From assembly GCF_008247605.1 (NCBI RefSeq), contig NZ_CP043420.1, positions 1 to 64,000 on the forward strand: DNA of 64,000 bases. Direction: 5' to 3'. The notes under the pieces were generated by a model, which worked only from the letters and a program-made list of their open reading frames with translations, made no database searches and was not told where the DNA came from. Origin of the DNA: Kushneria phosphatilytica. GTDB lineage: Bacteria; Pseudomonadota; Gammaproteobacteria; Pseudomonadales; Halomonadaceae. Positions 12,169-21,102 of the stretch are shown piece after piece. Within the stretch, counting starts at the first letter, position 1, and each line of letters begins with the position of its first letter. The translations under genes and the position numbers were made by a program.

Positions 12169-13596
12169 ATGACGACACAACAACCACGTGAGCTGGTTCG
12201 GGTATTGGCCCGGACCGATGTACTGGCCCTGGCGTTCGGTGCCATGATCGGCTGGGGCTGGATCGTGCTGACCGGCACCGCCATTCTCAACGCCGGCAGC
12301 GTCGGTGCCATTATTGCTTTTTTGATCGGCGGCGTAGCCATGGCCCTGATCGGGCTGACTTACGCCGAACTCGCCGCAGCGATGCCCAAGGTCGGTGGCG
12401 AGCATGTCTACAGCTATCGAGCGCTGGGGCATTTCGCCTCGTTTCTCTGTACCTGGAGCATCGTGCTGGGGTACGTCAGCGTAGTGTCGTTCGAAGCGGT
12501 GGCCCTGCCGACCGTGGTCGAGCAATTGGCGCCGGGCTATGACATCGGTCATCTCTGGACTGTCGCCGGCTGGGAGGTCAAGGCGACCTGGGTGGCGGTC
12601 GGGGTCGTCGGCTCGATCGTGATGATGGCGATCAACTATGTCGGTATTTCAACGGCGGCGCTGCTGCAGAAGGTCGTCACCGCACTGATTCTGGTGGCCG
12701 GCGTCATGTTCATTACCGGCTCCCTGTTTACCGGACATACCGACAACATGAGACCTCTGTTCAATATCGACGGCGGTCTGGTGGGCGGCATCATGTCGGT
12801 ACTGGTGATGGTGCCGTTTCTGTTCGTCGGCTTTGATGTCATCCCTCAGGCGGCGGAAGAGATCGATCTGCCATTTCGCGATATCGGCAAGGTGCTGATT
12901 ACTTCGGTGCTGCTGGCGGTGGCGTGGTACTCGCTGATCATCCTGGGGACCAGCCTGATGCTCGATCACGACGCGCTCAGTGGCAGTTCGCTGAGCGTGC
13001 CCGATGCCATGACAGCGGTCTTCGGCAGTGCCTGGGGCGGTAACCTGATGGTGCTGGCAGGCATTGCCGGCATTATTACCAGCTGGAATGCCTTCTATAT
13101 CGGTGGCTCTCGGGCGATCTATGCGCTGGCGCACGCCGGCATGTTGCCGGCCTTTCTGGGTCGTCTGCATCCGCAGCATCGTACCCCTGTCAACGCCATT
13201 CTGCTGATCGGGGCACTGTCGACCATTGCCCCCTTTCTTGGCCGGCCGGCGCTGGTCTGGCTGGTGGATGCCGGGGGGCTGGGGATCGTCATCGCCTATC
13301 TGATGGTGGCACTATCGTTTCTGGTGCTGCGTCATCGTGAGCCATCGATGTCTCGTCCTTTTCTGGTGGGGAGAGGGAAGTGGGTCGGTGGCATTTCGGT
13401 GGCGCTGGCGCTGGGCATGGTCTGTCTCTATCTGCCTGGTAGCCCATCGGCCCTGACCGGCACCGAATGGGTGATCTTCGGGCTCTGGATGCTGGCAGGG
13501 CTGGCGATGTACGGCTTTGCGCTTGCCCGCTACGGGCGCGACTACAGCGCCCGCGTAATGCACTCCGAACTGCAGCAGGAGCGCGCCGAAGAGTAA
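12169..13596 (+). CDS. APC-superfamily amino-acid permease
   Basis: This 475-residue transporter has about twelve membrane segments. The first transmembrane segment contains the GAMIGWGWIV motif, corresponding to the substrate-binding unwound helix of APC transporters. An AAGGTGG ribosome-binding site precedes the ATG. The next gene, 73 bases downstream, encodes a GABA-type transaminase. The pair may therefore import and catabolise an omega-amino acid such as GABA, putrescine-derived aminobutyrate or a relative. That is an inference from context, since the permease alone does not reveal its substrate. Confidence 0.87.
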   Translation: MTTQQPRELVRVLARTDVLALAFGAMIGWGWIVLTGTAILNAGSVGAIIAFLIGGVAMALIGLTYAELAAAMPKVGGEHVYSYRALGHFASFLCTWSIVLGYVSVVSFEAVALPTVVEQLAPGYDIGHLWTVAGWEVKATWVAVGVVGSIVMMAINYVGISTAALLQKVVTALILVAGVMFITGSLFTGHTDNMRPLFNIDGGLVGGIMSVLVMVPFLFVGFDVIPQAAEEIDLPFRDIGKVLITSVLLAVAWYSLIILGTSLMLDHDALSGSSLSVPDAMTAVFGSAWGGNLMVLAGIAGIITSWNAFYIGGSRAIYALAHAGMLPAFLGRLHPQHRTPVNAILLIGALSTIAPFLGRPALVWLVDAGGLGIVIAYLMVALSFLVLRHREPSMSRPFLVGRGKWVGGISVALALGMVCLYLPGSPSALTGTEWVIFGLWMLAGLAMYGFALARYGRDYSARVMHSELQQERAEE

Positions 13597-13669
13597 GGGC
13601 GCGCAAGGGTATGCGGATCGGCAATCTCGCACCGCAGTCGGCTGCGGTGGCACGACAAGGAGCAGTGAA

Positions 13670-14941
13670 ATGACCAACGCCGAACTCAATGAGCTGAAAC
13701 AGCGCTATGTGGCCAGTGGTGCTGCAAGCCCGGATCAGCACTTCGCTGAACGAGCCGAGAATGCCGAGCTCTGGGATGCCGATGGCAAGCGGTTCATCGA
13801 CTTCGCCGGGGGCATCGGGGTGCTCAATATCGGTCATCGCCACCCGAAGGTGGTCGAAGCCGTCAAGGCGCAGCTCGACCGCGTGATGCATACCTGCCAG
13901 ACGGTCATGCCCTATGAGGGTTATGTGAAGGTGGCCGAACAGCTCAGCCGGATCACGCCGGTGCGTGGTCATGGCAAGGTGATGCTGGCCAATTCCGGTG
14001 CCGAGGCGCTGGAAAATGCCGTCAAGGTGGCACGCGCTGCGACCGGCCGCTCCAGCGTGATCTGCTTCTCCGGCGGCTATCATGGCCGGACCTTCATGAC
14101 GATGGCCATGAACGGCAAGGTGGCGCCCTATCGTACCGATTTCGGGCCCATGCCGGGGCAGGTCTATCGTGCACCCTATCCGATCGATGCCCTCGGGATC
14201 AGCGAGGAAGATGCGCTGAATGGTCTGAAAATGACCCTCAAGACCGATGCCAACCCCCGCGATACTGCCGCCATCGTGATCGAGCCGGTGCTGGGCGAGG
14301 GCGGTTTCCACGCGGCATCGCCGAGCTTCATGAAGCAGCTGCGCGAGCTCTGTGATGAGCACGGCATTCTGCTGATCGTTGATGAAGTCCAGTCCGGTTT
14401 CGGTCGCACCGGCAAGATGTTTGCCATCGAGCACACCGGGGTCGAACCGGATATCATCACCATGGCCAAGAGCATGGGCGATGGTATGCCGATTTCAGCC
14501 GTAGTGGGTACTGACAAACATATGGATGCCTCGGGCAGTAATTCGCTGGGCGGCACCTACACCGGTAGCCCGGTCTCCTGTGCTGCAGTACTGGCGGTGC
14601 TGGAAGTGTTCGAGCAGGAGCAGATTCTCGAGAAGAGTCAGGCACTGGGCGAAAAGCTGGGCGAGCGCTTCGAGCGCTGGGAGCACTCCTTCTCCTGCGT
14701 GCGCAATTCGCGGCATCTGGGGGCCATGGCGGCGTTTGATGTGGTCGGTGCCGATGGTGAGCCGGATGCCCAGCTGACCGGAGCACTGTGCAAGCAGGCC
14801 CGTGAGCGCGGCCTGATCCTGCTATCCTGTGGTCTCTATGGCAACACCATCCGGTTTTTGATGCCGGTCACCATCAGCGACGAGGTTCTGAACGAGGGGC
14901 TCGATATCATTGAATCGCTGCTCTCGGAACTGGCCCGCTGA
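13670..14941 (+). CDS. gabT: 4-aminobutyrate--2-oxoglutarate transaminase-like class III aminotransferase
   Basis: The enzyme uses pyridoxal phosphate to move the amino group of GABA or a related omega-amino acid to 2-oxoglutarate. The 423-residue protein has the class III fold, with IVDEVQSGFGRTGK followed by the PLP-binding lysine K267 in MAKSMGDGMP, and EPVLGEGGF before them. It closely resembles GabT, but other omega-aminotransferases share these features. No succinate-semialdehyde dehydrogenase lies beside it, so that step would be encoded elsewhere. It is preceded by an AAGGAG site and followed by a terminator. Confidence 0.85.
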   Translation: MTNAELNELKQRYVASGAASPDQHFAERAENAELWDADGKRFIDFAGGIGVLNIGHRHPKVVEAVKAQLDRVMHTCQTVMPYEGYVKVAEQLSRITPVRGHGKVMLANSGAEALENAVKVARAATGRSSVICFSGGYHGRTFMTMAMNGKVAPYRTDFGPMPGQVYRAPYPIDALGISEEDALNGLKMTLKTDANPRDTAAIVIEPVLGEGGFHAASPSFMKQLRELCDEHGILLIVDEVQSGFGRTGKMFAIEHTGVEPDIITMAKSMGDGMPISAVVGTDKHMDASGSNSLGGTYTGSPVSCAAVLAVLEVFEQEQILEKSQALGEKLGERFERWEHSFSCVRNSRHLGAMAAFDVVGADGEPDAQLTGALCKQARERGLILLSCGLYGNTIRFLMPVTISDEVLNEGLDIIESLLSELAR

Positions 14942-14960
14942 TATTGGTAAGCCAAAACGA

Positions 14961-14986
14961 GAAAGGCCCCATTCGGGGCCTTTTTC
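14961..14986. terminator. Bidirectional rho-independent terminator
   Basis: The hairpin AAAGGCCCC-ATTC-GGGGCCTTTTT lies between the convergent transaminase and oxidoreductase genes. It has a T-run on the plus side. On the minus side, TTTCTCGTTTT follows the same stem, so it can serve both genes. Confidence 0.88.
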
Positions 14987-15009
14987 ATGCTCGCCTGTCA
15001 GGCAATCGA

Positions 15010-16056
15010 TCACTGATCGAGTACGATCTCGCGGCGCTCACGGGCACTCTGGTGGGCGGCCTCGATGACCCGCACGACGTCATGGGCCTGCTCGGCCGTG
15101 ACCGGAAGTGGTGCACCCTCCAGTACAGCAGCGGCAATGCCGGCATAGAAAGCCTCATAACGGCCACGCTCGGTGGCCATCGTGCGCTGATGGCCTTCTC
15201 CGTCGGTATAAAGCCCTCGTTGTGCCTCCGGCTCCTCACCCCAACCCGGCTGGCCGGGCCACTGACCGGCCTTGAGCTGGGACTCCTGCACATCCAGGCC
15301 GTACTTGATGAAGCTGCCACGATCGCCGTGTACGGCAAAGTGAGGGCCTGGCCCGGCCATCAGGCAGGAGGCGCCGAGAATGACCCGAAGGCGGCCGTAA
15401 CGCAGCACAAGATGGAACCAGTCATCGACGCTGGCCTGAGGCCGCTGGGTCTGTACATCGGCCGTGATCGCCTCGGGCAAGCCGAACAGTTGTACGGCCT
15501 GGTCGATCAAATGGGCGCCCAGGTCGTAAAGTACCCCGGCGCCCGGCGACGTGGTTTCCCGCCAGCCCGTTTTGGGCACAGGGCGGAAACGGTCGAAATG
15601 CGCTTCGTAGTGCAGCACTTCACCGAGTCGGTGAGCGTCAATAAGCTGGCGCAGGGTTAGAAAATCGCCATCCCAGCGGCGATTCTGAAAGACGCTGAGT
15701 AGCCGGTCGTGCTTTTGGGCCAGGGCGATCAGTGCCCGGGACTCTTCCGAGGTTACGGTGAAGGGCTTGTCGATTACGACATGCTTGCCGGCACGCAGCG
15801 CCTGTTCAGCCAGTGGGGCATGGCTGTCGTTGGGCGTGGCAATCACCACCAGATCGATGGCGGGATCTTCGATCAGGGTCGTCGGATCGGTGCGGGTTGC
15901 GCTGGGCAGATCATGAGCAATCTGCGCGGCCCGGCTACTGGCCACAGCGGTCAGCTCCAACCGGGGTTCGGCGCTGATCAGCGGGGCATGGAAGGCGGCA
16001 CCAGCCGTCCCGTAACCGATCAGTCCTGTCTTCAATCGGTAGGTCGAGGCCGTCAT
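15010..16056 (-). CDS. Gfo/Idh/MocA-family oxidoreductase, YdgJ-like
   Basis: This 348-residue NAD(P)-dependent dehydrogenase has a Rossmann motif GLIGYGTAG near the N-terminus, the cofactor and substrate segment IATPNDSH, and the KHVVIDKPFTVT motif with its conserved lysine. It also contains VFQNRRWDGDFLTL and HFDRFRP, which are typical of the Escherichia coli YdgJ branch. The natural substrate is unknown, probably a sugar or polyol derivative. It is transcribed alone, toward the shared terminator. Confidence 0.87.
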   Translation of the reverse strand: MTASTYRLKTGLIGYGTAGAAFHAPLISAEPRLELTAVASSRAAQIAHDLPSATRTDPTTLIEDPAIDLVVIATPNDSHAPLAEQALRAGKHVVIDKPFTVTSEESRALIALAQKHDRLLSVFQNRRWDGDFLTLRQLIDAHRLGEVLHYEAHFDRFRPVPKTGWRETTSPGAGVLYDLGAHLIDQAVQLFGLPEAITADVQTQRPQASVDDWFHLVLRYGRLRVILGASCLMAGPGPHFAVHGDRGSFIKYGLDVQESQLKAGQWPGQPGWGEEPEAQRGLYTDGEGHQRTMATERGRYEAFYAGIAAAVLEGAPLPVTAEQAHDVVRVIEAAHQSARERREIVLDQ

Positions 16057-16153
16057 GCCATCCTCCCTGTTCGAGTTGCAAATCCCGTTATGAAAGCCGT
16101 TTCAGGTTTGCAAGTGGTTGCTTACATGCCTGCCACGATAAGAAGAAGCCTGT

Positions 16154-16570
16154 TTATGCGTCGTTGACGACGCGATCGGAGACGCGATCCAGCGTGCCGG
16201 TCAACTCGATGGCCAGCGTCAGATCCGCCAGCTCGCGAGGGCTGAACTGGCGGATCGCCAGCAGACGGCTCTGATTGTCGCGAGGACGAAAATGGGTGAA
16301 GGCTTCACACCAGGCCAGGGCGGCACGCTCACGCTCACTGTATTTGTCGGAGGCCGACCAGTCGGCCAGCGCATCGATCTTTTCCCGGGAAACCCCCATG
16401 TCAATCGCTTCGGCAATGCGAAGATGCTGGCAATTTTCGCAGCCATTGATCTGCGAGGCGCGCAGTTCCGCGAGACAGCGAATGGACGGATCAAGACTGC
16501 AGGTGCGGATCGAACGGGTATTGTAATAGACCTCATGAAGGTCGATGCGGGCATCCCGAGCGGTAGCCAT
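16154..16570 (-). CDS. AhpD-like carboxymuconolactone decarboxylase family protein
   Basis: This 138-residue helical protein carries the redox motif CENCQH (family CxxC followed by H). Unlike the homologue at 6832, it therefore has the alkylhydroperoxidase-type catalytic pair. It likely acts as a small peroxidase or thiol oxidoreductase. The ATG preceded by GGAGAG is used; a longer frame starts 120 bases upstream but has no ribosome-binding site. It neighbours other redox genes on the same strand, though gaps of about 100 bases or more make one operon uncertain. Confidence 0.83.
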   Translation of the reverse strand: MATARDARIDLHEVYYNTRSIRTCSLDPSIRCLAELRASQINGCENCQHLRIAEAIDMGVSREKIDALADWSASDKYSERERAALAWCEAFTHFRPRDNQSRLLAIRQFSPRELADLTLAIELTGTLDRVSDRVVNDA

Positions 16571-16710
16571 GACAGGGTCTCTCCGTGGCGTGGAAAGCAG
16601 ACGCTTCCCGTGTGCAATGAGTACCACATTGGTACTGTATGGTGTTATGGAAGTCGATCCATCGGCAATTTGCAACAACCGGCCTTGCAATGATTGACCC
16701 CGGTTGCAAA

Positions 16711-17043
16711 TCAGACGTCACGGCCTTTGGCTGCGGCACGCTCTCGGCCCAGCAGATATTCGGCAATCTCGTGCCACTCCTCATCCAGCGAAGTGGTTGC
16801 GACCGGACGCTGGGCACGCCGATACCAGTAACCGGCATTACCCAGATCGCCCTCCCGACGGTGCAGGTGAGCATGCACCCAGGCCTCGTCCAGACCGGTG
16901 GCGGTATCGACCTGATCGTGAGCCTGGTGCCAATCGGGTTTGCCGGCCCACCAGAGGGCGCGCAGCGGTGTGCTGAGGGTCTCCGGCGGCACATCCTCGT
17001 CGAGGCTGTCGATAAAGCGCTGCACTGCCCGTTGCACGTCCAT
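16711..17043 (-). CDS. Conserved hypothetical protein with HRREGDLGNAGYWYRRA motif
   Basis: This 110-residue soluble protein is rich in Trp and His. It has LWWAGKPDWHQAH near the middle and AHLHRREGDLGNAGYWYRRA in the second half. I recall this second motif from uncharacterised proteins in many proteobacteria, but no function is known to me. The conserved histidines and aromatic residues suggest ligand or metal binding, which is speculative. A GGGAGAT site precedes the ATG. It lies between the AhpD-like and flavin-reductase-like genes, all on the minus strand. Confidence 0.75.
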   Translation of the reverse strand: MDVQRAVQRFIDSLDEDVPPETLSTPLRALWWAGKPDWHQAHDQVDTATGLDEAWVHAHLHRREGDLGNAGYWYRRAQRPVATTSLDEEWHEIAEYLLGRERAAAKGRDV

Positions 17044-17102
17044 GAGATCTCCCGTTATCCGCTGTCATGATCCGGGTGGCCGGGTCATTGGTCTCACGCC
17101 GC

Positions 17103-17723
17103 TCAGTCGGGACGCTTCATGCGAAAGCGCTGGGTATCGCTCACGCTGAAGTAGTCTGCCGGCCCACCGGCGCGCATGATCGGCTCCGCCCGCGCGGTAT
17201 CGTAGATGCCGTCGACCAGCATGTCTTGTGCTATATGGACTCCGACCACCTCACCGATGATCAGCCAGTTGTTGGTGGGTGTGCCATCGGCGCTATCAAG
17301 ACGCAGGATATGGCAGAGTCGGCATTCAAAGGAGACAGGGGTCTCCGCCACCCGCGGAACGCTGATCACCCGTGAGGGAGCCGGGGTCAAACCGGCCAGC
17401 GCGAATTCATCGGTCATTGCATCAACCGATGCCGAACTGGCATTCATGGCCTCGGCCAGTTCCCGGGTGGCCAGATTCCAGCAGAACTCGCCTGTCTGCT
17501 CGATATTGGTGACGCTATCCTTGTAGCCGTAGCTGGAGAAGCCAATCATCGGTGGCTCGGCGTTGAGCGCGTTGAAAAAGCTGTAAGGTGCCAGATTGAG
17601 TGTGCCGCTCTGGTCCATCGATGACACCCAGCCGATCAGGCGCGGCGCCACGATCGCCTTGAAGGGATCGTGTGGCAGGCCATGGCCCTGAGCAGGTTCA
17701 TAAAAGTGAAAAGTGTCGGTCAT
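17103..17723 (-). CDS. Flavin reductase-like (FMN-binding split barrel) protein
   Basis: This 206-residue protein of the flavin reductase-like family has the typical early segment PRLIGWVSSMD followed by NLAPYSFFNALNAEPP, which forms the FMN site. A later RVAETPVSFECRL motif also fits. Such proteins reduce flavin for a partner monooxygenase or act as FMN oxidoreductases. No partner monooxygenase is adjacent. It is divergent from the nucleotidyltransferase gene, and the 115 bases between their starts should hold both promoters. Confidence 0.86.
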   Translation of the reverse strand: MTDTFHFYEPAQGHGLPHDPFKAIVAPRLIGWVSSMDQSGTLNLAPYSFFNALNAEPPMIGFSSYGYKDSVTNIEQTGEFCWNLATRELAEAMNASSASVDAMTDEFALAGLTPAPSRVISVPRVAETPVSFECRLCHILRLDSADGTPTNNWLIIGEVVGVHIAQDMLVDGIYDTARAEPIMRAGGPADYFSVSDTQRFRMKRPD

Positions 17724-17838
17724 GGAACAATTCCGTGATCAGAGGCGTAATGGCTGCCTGGAACATGTCTGTCTCCAGACTAAAACAGTCGCGCCAGATT
17801 GCCAGTACTCAGTGTCGAAGTGTCGCAGGGGGTGGGGT

Positions 17839-18417
17839 ATGACAGCAGACGTGACACAGACCCCATCCGGGGTGCGTATTCGGCAGTGGCTGCGCGAGGA
17901 TGAGGCGCGCATGGCTGCCTTGCAGGTGTTGGCTACCGTTGCACCGCCGGATGCCTGGCTGGCGGCGGGGTTCGTGCGCAATCTCGTCTGGGATCGGTTG
18001 CACGGCTATTCGGTGCCCACGCCGCTCAATGATCTGGACGTGATCTACTTCGATGCGGTTGATGTATCGCGCCCCACCGAGCAGGCGTTCGAGGTGGCAT
18101 TACGGGCGCGACTCGATCACCCCTGGTCAGTGCGCAACCAGGCCCGTATGCATCGACGCAACGGGGACAGGCCCTATCAGGACAGCATCGATGCCATGTG
18201 TTACTGGGTGGAAGTGGAAACCGCCGTCGCCGTTCGCCTGACAAGGGCGGATACGCTGCAGCTCGCGGCACCGTTCGGCCTGGAATCGCTGATGGCAGGG
18301 CGGGTGACGCCGAATCCTTATCGCCCCCGACCGGAGGCCTTCGCGCGGCGATGGCACGAGAAAGGCTGGCTACAGCAATGGCCCCTGTTAAGTGAGTACT
18401 CACCCACATCGAGCTGA
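17839..18417 (+). CDS. Nucleotidyltransferase family protein (DUF925/NTP_transf_6-like)
   Basis: This 192-residue protein has the small nucleotidyltransferase pattern: a GFVRNLVWD helix followed by NDLDVIYFD, which would supply the metal-binding acidic residues. A conserved tail (FGLESLMAGRVTPNPYR) marks the DUF925 group. Its target is unknown. The start after AGGGGG is used instead of an in-frame ATG 126 bases upstream, which would overlap the divergent flavin-reductase gene. Confidence 0.83.
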   Translation: MTADVTQTPSGVRIRQWLREDEARMAALQVLATVAPPDAWLAAGFVRNLVWDRLHGYSVPTPLNDLDVIYFDAVDVSRPTEQAFEVALRARLDHPWSVRNQARMHRRNGDRPYQDSIDAMCYWVEVETAVAVRLTRADTLQLAAPFGLESLMAGRVTPNPYRPRPEAFARRWHEKGWLQQWPLLSEYSPTSS

Positions 18418-18500
18418 GTGATATCAGGCTTGCCATACCGTCGATAGCTCGCTCGACTTGCGCACCGATACCTGCCTCCACTGCGCCACAGGAGACGACC

Positions 18501-19238
18501 ATGATAGCCCGGATCATGACGCACGCTCGACTGGATGATATTGCAGCTATCGAGCATGGGTTTGGCACTCGACACTCTCTCGTGCCACCGGTACTGGCCG
18601 AGCGTCCCTCGGCCCGACCGCAATGTCGGCAGGTTCATGGCACCACCGTGGTGACTGTGACCCGGCCAGGCCAGGCATGTGGTGAAGCGGATGGCTTGCT
18701 GACCACTCGGGCCGGCATACCGCTCGGGATTGCGACCGCCGACTGTCTGCCGATACTGCTGGCACATCGCAATGGACAGGCAGTCGCTGCCCTGCACGCC
18801 GGGTGGCGTGGGCTGCTGGCGGGCATTATCGAGCGGATGATCGAGTGCATGCAGACCCTGGCGCCCCCCGAGGAGTGGGTAGCTGTCATTGGACCGGCTG
18901 CCAGCATGCAGGCCTATGAAGTCAGTGAGACTCTGGTGGCACGTTTCTGTCAGGAGTTGAGCATTCCCGAGTCCATCATCTCACCACAGTGGCGCAGGCT
19001 CGATCTGGCCGGTATGGCTCGTCACAAATTATCCATCGAAGGTGTAGGAACCGTCGCTGATCTTGATCAGTGCACCATGACTACCCTGCAGGATGGCCGG
19101 CGCGGCACGATTGATGGCTTCGATAGTGATGCCTATCGCTACAACAGCTATCGTCGCCATTGCCTGAACCATCCGGACGCCAGCACTCGCCCCCGGCTCG
19201 GCAATCAGCAGGCGGGCATCATGATTCGCGAGCGCTGA
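18501..19238 (+). CDS. pgeF: Peptidoglycan editing factor PgeF (laccase-domain protein)
   Basis: PgeF/YfiH proteins hydrolyse mis-incorporated amino acids (for example L-Ser instead of L-Ala) from UDP-MurNAc precursors. They were formerly annotated as polyphenol oxidases. The 245-residue product has the metal-ligand motifs QVHG, TADCLPILL and ALHAGWRGLLAGI, a family-typical N-terminus HGFGTRH, and the tail SYRRH. The ATG follows ACAGGAGACG. It is usually found next to rluD, but not here. A perfect parS site lies just after it. Confidence 0.9.
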   Translation: MIARIMTHARLDDIAAIEHGFGTRHSLVPPVLAERPSARPQCRQVHGTTVVTVTRPGQACGEADGLLTTRAGIPLGIATADCLPILLAHRNGQAVAALHAGWRGLLAGIIERMIECMQTLAPPEEWVAVIGPAASMQAYEVSETLVARFCQELSIPESIISPQWRRLDLAGMARHKLSIEGVGTVADLDQCTMTTLQDGRRGTIDGFDSDAYRYNSYRRHCLNHPDASTRPRLGNQQAGIMIRER

Positions 19239-19281
19239 ACCCTGGCGTCAGAAGCGATGGGAAAGCTGAAAGGATGTGACG

Positions 19282-19297
19282 TGTTTCACGTGAAACA
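19282..19297. other. parS site (perfect)
   Basis: TGTTTCACGTGAAACA lies in the 60-base gap between the convergent pgeF and DUF924 genes. It is an exact match to the ParB/Spo0J consensus. Confidence 0.9.
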
Positions 19298-19298
19298 G

Positions 19299-19850
19299 TC
19301 ATTGGCTGCCGGGCGTTTCAAGGTAGCTCTGCTCTTCGGGCCGGGTCTCTCTTCCCAGAGCAGCATTGCGCCAGGGGAAGCGGCCGAAGCGTTCGATGAT
19401 GTCATGATGGCGCCGGGCCTCGGGGAGATGGCGCTCCAGTGCCGGCTGTTCGAACAGACGGAGCGCCTGGCGCTGAATGATCAGGGATTCGCTGTGCATC
19501 AGCGGCATGTAGAGAAAAGGACGTCGAACAGGATCAAGCCGGTGATCGACAGCTCGGTCGATGGCTTCCTGAGCGAGTATCAGTGCCAGAGCATCCTGTT
19601 GCCAGGCTCGCGGGTCATCGCGAAAGAGATTACGGGAGAACTGATCGAGCACGATGATTTCTGCCAGACGGCCCTCATCGCTGTCGCGCCAGTGCCAGAG
19701 CTCCCCGGCCGCAGCGCTGGCATGCAACGCTGAAAAGCACTCGCGGATGATGTGATCCACCTGCTCATCGCGGCGAAACCACTGGCGCGGACGCAATCGA
19801 ACAAACCAGAAATCGAGGACTTCGGCTGGTGAGATCATCGCCGCAGTCAT
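19299..19850 (-). CDS. DUF924 family protein
   Basis: This 183-residue all-helical protein has the DUF924 signatures VLDFWF, VLDQFSRNLFRDDPRAW, FLYMPLMHSE and RFGRFPWRN. The fold is TPR-like and the function is unknown. It ends two bases after a parS site. It is downstream of and overlaps the ubiF-like hydroxylase gene by four bases (ATGA), so the two are translated from one transcript. Confidence 0.88.
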   Translation of the reverse strand: MTAAMISPAEVLDFWFVRLRPRQWFRRDEQVDHIIRECFSALHASAAAGELWHWRDSDEGRLAEIIVLDQFSRNLFRDDPRAWQQDALALILAQEAIDRAVDHRLDPVRRPFLYMPLMHSESLIIQRQALRLFEQPALERHLPEARRHHDIIERFGRFPWRNAALGRETRPEEQSYLETPGSQ

Positions 19851-21079
19851 GTCGGCCCGACGGCCATCTTCATCATCAGTCGCTTGACCGGCGTAATGTG
19901 ATTGGCGCCTCCGAGACCTCGCCCGAAAAGATCGGCCATGGGTGAACGGAAAATATCGTAGAGCTGATCAACGGCGGTCAGCATGGCGGCATTACGGGGC
20001 CACTGATGGCGCTGATAATGCTTCAGTGCTCGCTGGTCACCGAGATCACGGCCATATCGCAGCGCCCGATCCAGCTGATCGCCGAGAATTTCAACATCTG
20101 CCAGGCCCAGGTTGACGCCCTGACCTGCCATGGGATGAATGACGTGTGCGGCGTCACCGATCAGGGCCAGTCGCGGCGCAATATAGCGCTGGGCATGCTG
20201 ACGGGCGATCGGGAACTGGCCCCGTTCGATAATGGTCTCGATTTCGGGCAGCCGAGGCGGAAAGTGCTGACGGATCGTGGCCTTCAGCATTTCGTCATCC
20301 ATGGCCATGCGGCTCTGTACGGTGCCGGGGCGGTCATACCAGATCAGCGAGGCCTGACGATCATGCAGCGGCAGCAGTGCCAGTGGTCCTTCGGGAGCGA
20401 ACACCTGCCAGGTCGTGTGAATGTCACGATGCTCGGCGAGACGCACATTGATGACCTGGGCATTCTGCGCATAATCGCGGGAGCGTGCATCGATCCCGGC
20501 ATCCCGACGTACCATCGAGCGGGCGCCATCGGCACCGATCAGCAGCGCGCCTTCGATGATGTCACCATTGTCCAGTATGAGCCGCTGGCGGTCCGGCAGC
20601 ACTTCGCGTGTGCGCACCCGGCTCTCTGCCAGCAGCGAGACGCGCTCGCGCTGTTTGAGCAACTGCCACAATGCATATCGCAGCCGATCATTCTCGACGA
20701 ACACGCCGAACCGGGGGAGCTGGATATCGGAAGCATCAAAACTCAGGGCTACCGGTCTGGTGCGATCGCCCACCTCCAAACGGTCGAAAGTGGTCAGAAA
20801 CCACTCCGGTAGATGTGCCAGTACGCCGTTGCGTTCGAGCAGGTTGATGGCCCCGGCATTGAGTGACGTGGTACGCAGGGCAAGGGTGTCTTCCGACAGT
20901 GCTTCCGGTGCCTGATCGGCATCGATGACGGCGATGGTCAGCCCGGGATGTCCATCAATGGGGGAGCGGGCTTCGATCTCGCCCAGCCGGGCCGCCATGG
21001 CAAGCCCCACGATGCCGCCCCCCTGAATCACTACATCGAAGCGCTGAAGGTCCGTGTCTGCCATGGTGTCGTCCGCCAT
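19847..21079 (-). CDS. ubiF: FAD-dependent ubiquinone biosynthesis hydroxylase, UbiF-like
   Basis: This 410-residue flavoprotein monooxygenase of the UbiH/UbiF/VisC/COQ6 family has the FAD-binding QGGGIVGLAMA near the N-terminus and GDAAHVIHPMAGQGVNLG in the second half. Segments such as TWQVFAPEGPLALLPL and QASLIWYD resemble Escherichia coli UbiF, which hydroxylates ring carbon 6, more than UbiH or UbiI. Both of those are encoded separately at about 44-46 kb. The exact ring position is an inference. No strong ribosome-binding site separates the first ATG from a second one 15 bases later, so the start is uncertain. Confidence 0.75.
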   Translation of the reverse strand: MADDTMADTDLQRFDVVIQGGGIVGLAMAARLGEIEARSPIDGHPGLTIAVIDADQAPEALSEDTLALRTTSLNAGAINLLERNGVLAHLPEWFLTTFDRLEVGDRTRPVALSFDASDIQLPRFGVFVENDRLRYALWQLLKQRERVSLLAESRVRTREVLPDRQRLILDNGDIIEGALLIGADGARSMVRRDAGIDARSRDYAQNAQVINVRLAEHRDIHTTWQVFAPEGPLALLPLHDRQASLIWYDRPGTVQSRMAMDDEMLKATIRQHFPPRLPEIETIIERGQFPIARQHAQRYIAPRLALIGDAAHVIHPMAGQGVNLGLADVEILGDQLDRALRYGRDLGDQRALKHYQRHQWPRNAAMLTAVDQLYDIFRSPMADLFGRGLGGANHITPVKRLMMKMAVGPT

Positions 21080-21102
21080 TGTATAAGGGGAGGGTGCGAG
21101 GG

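Noticed and set aside
13289..14434. 381-codon minus-strand frame across the permease end and gabT
   Set aside because: It spans two unrelated genes on the other strand and shows no domain, so it is a shadow frame.
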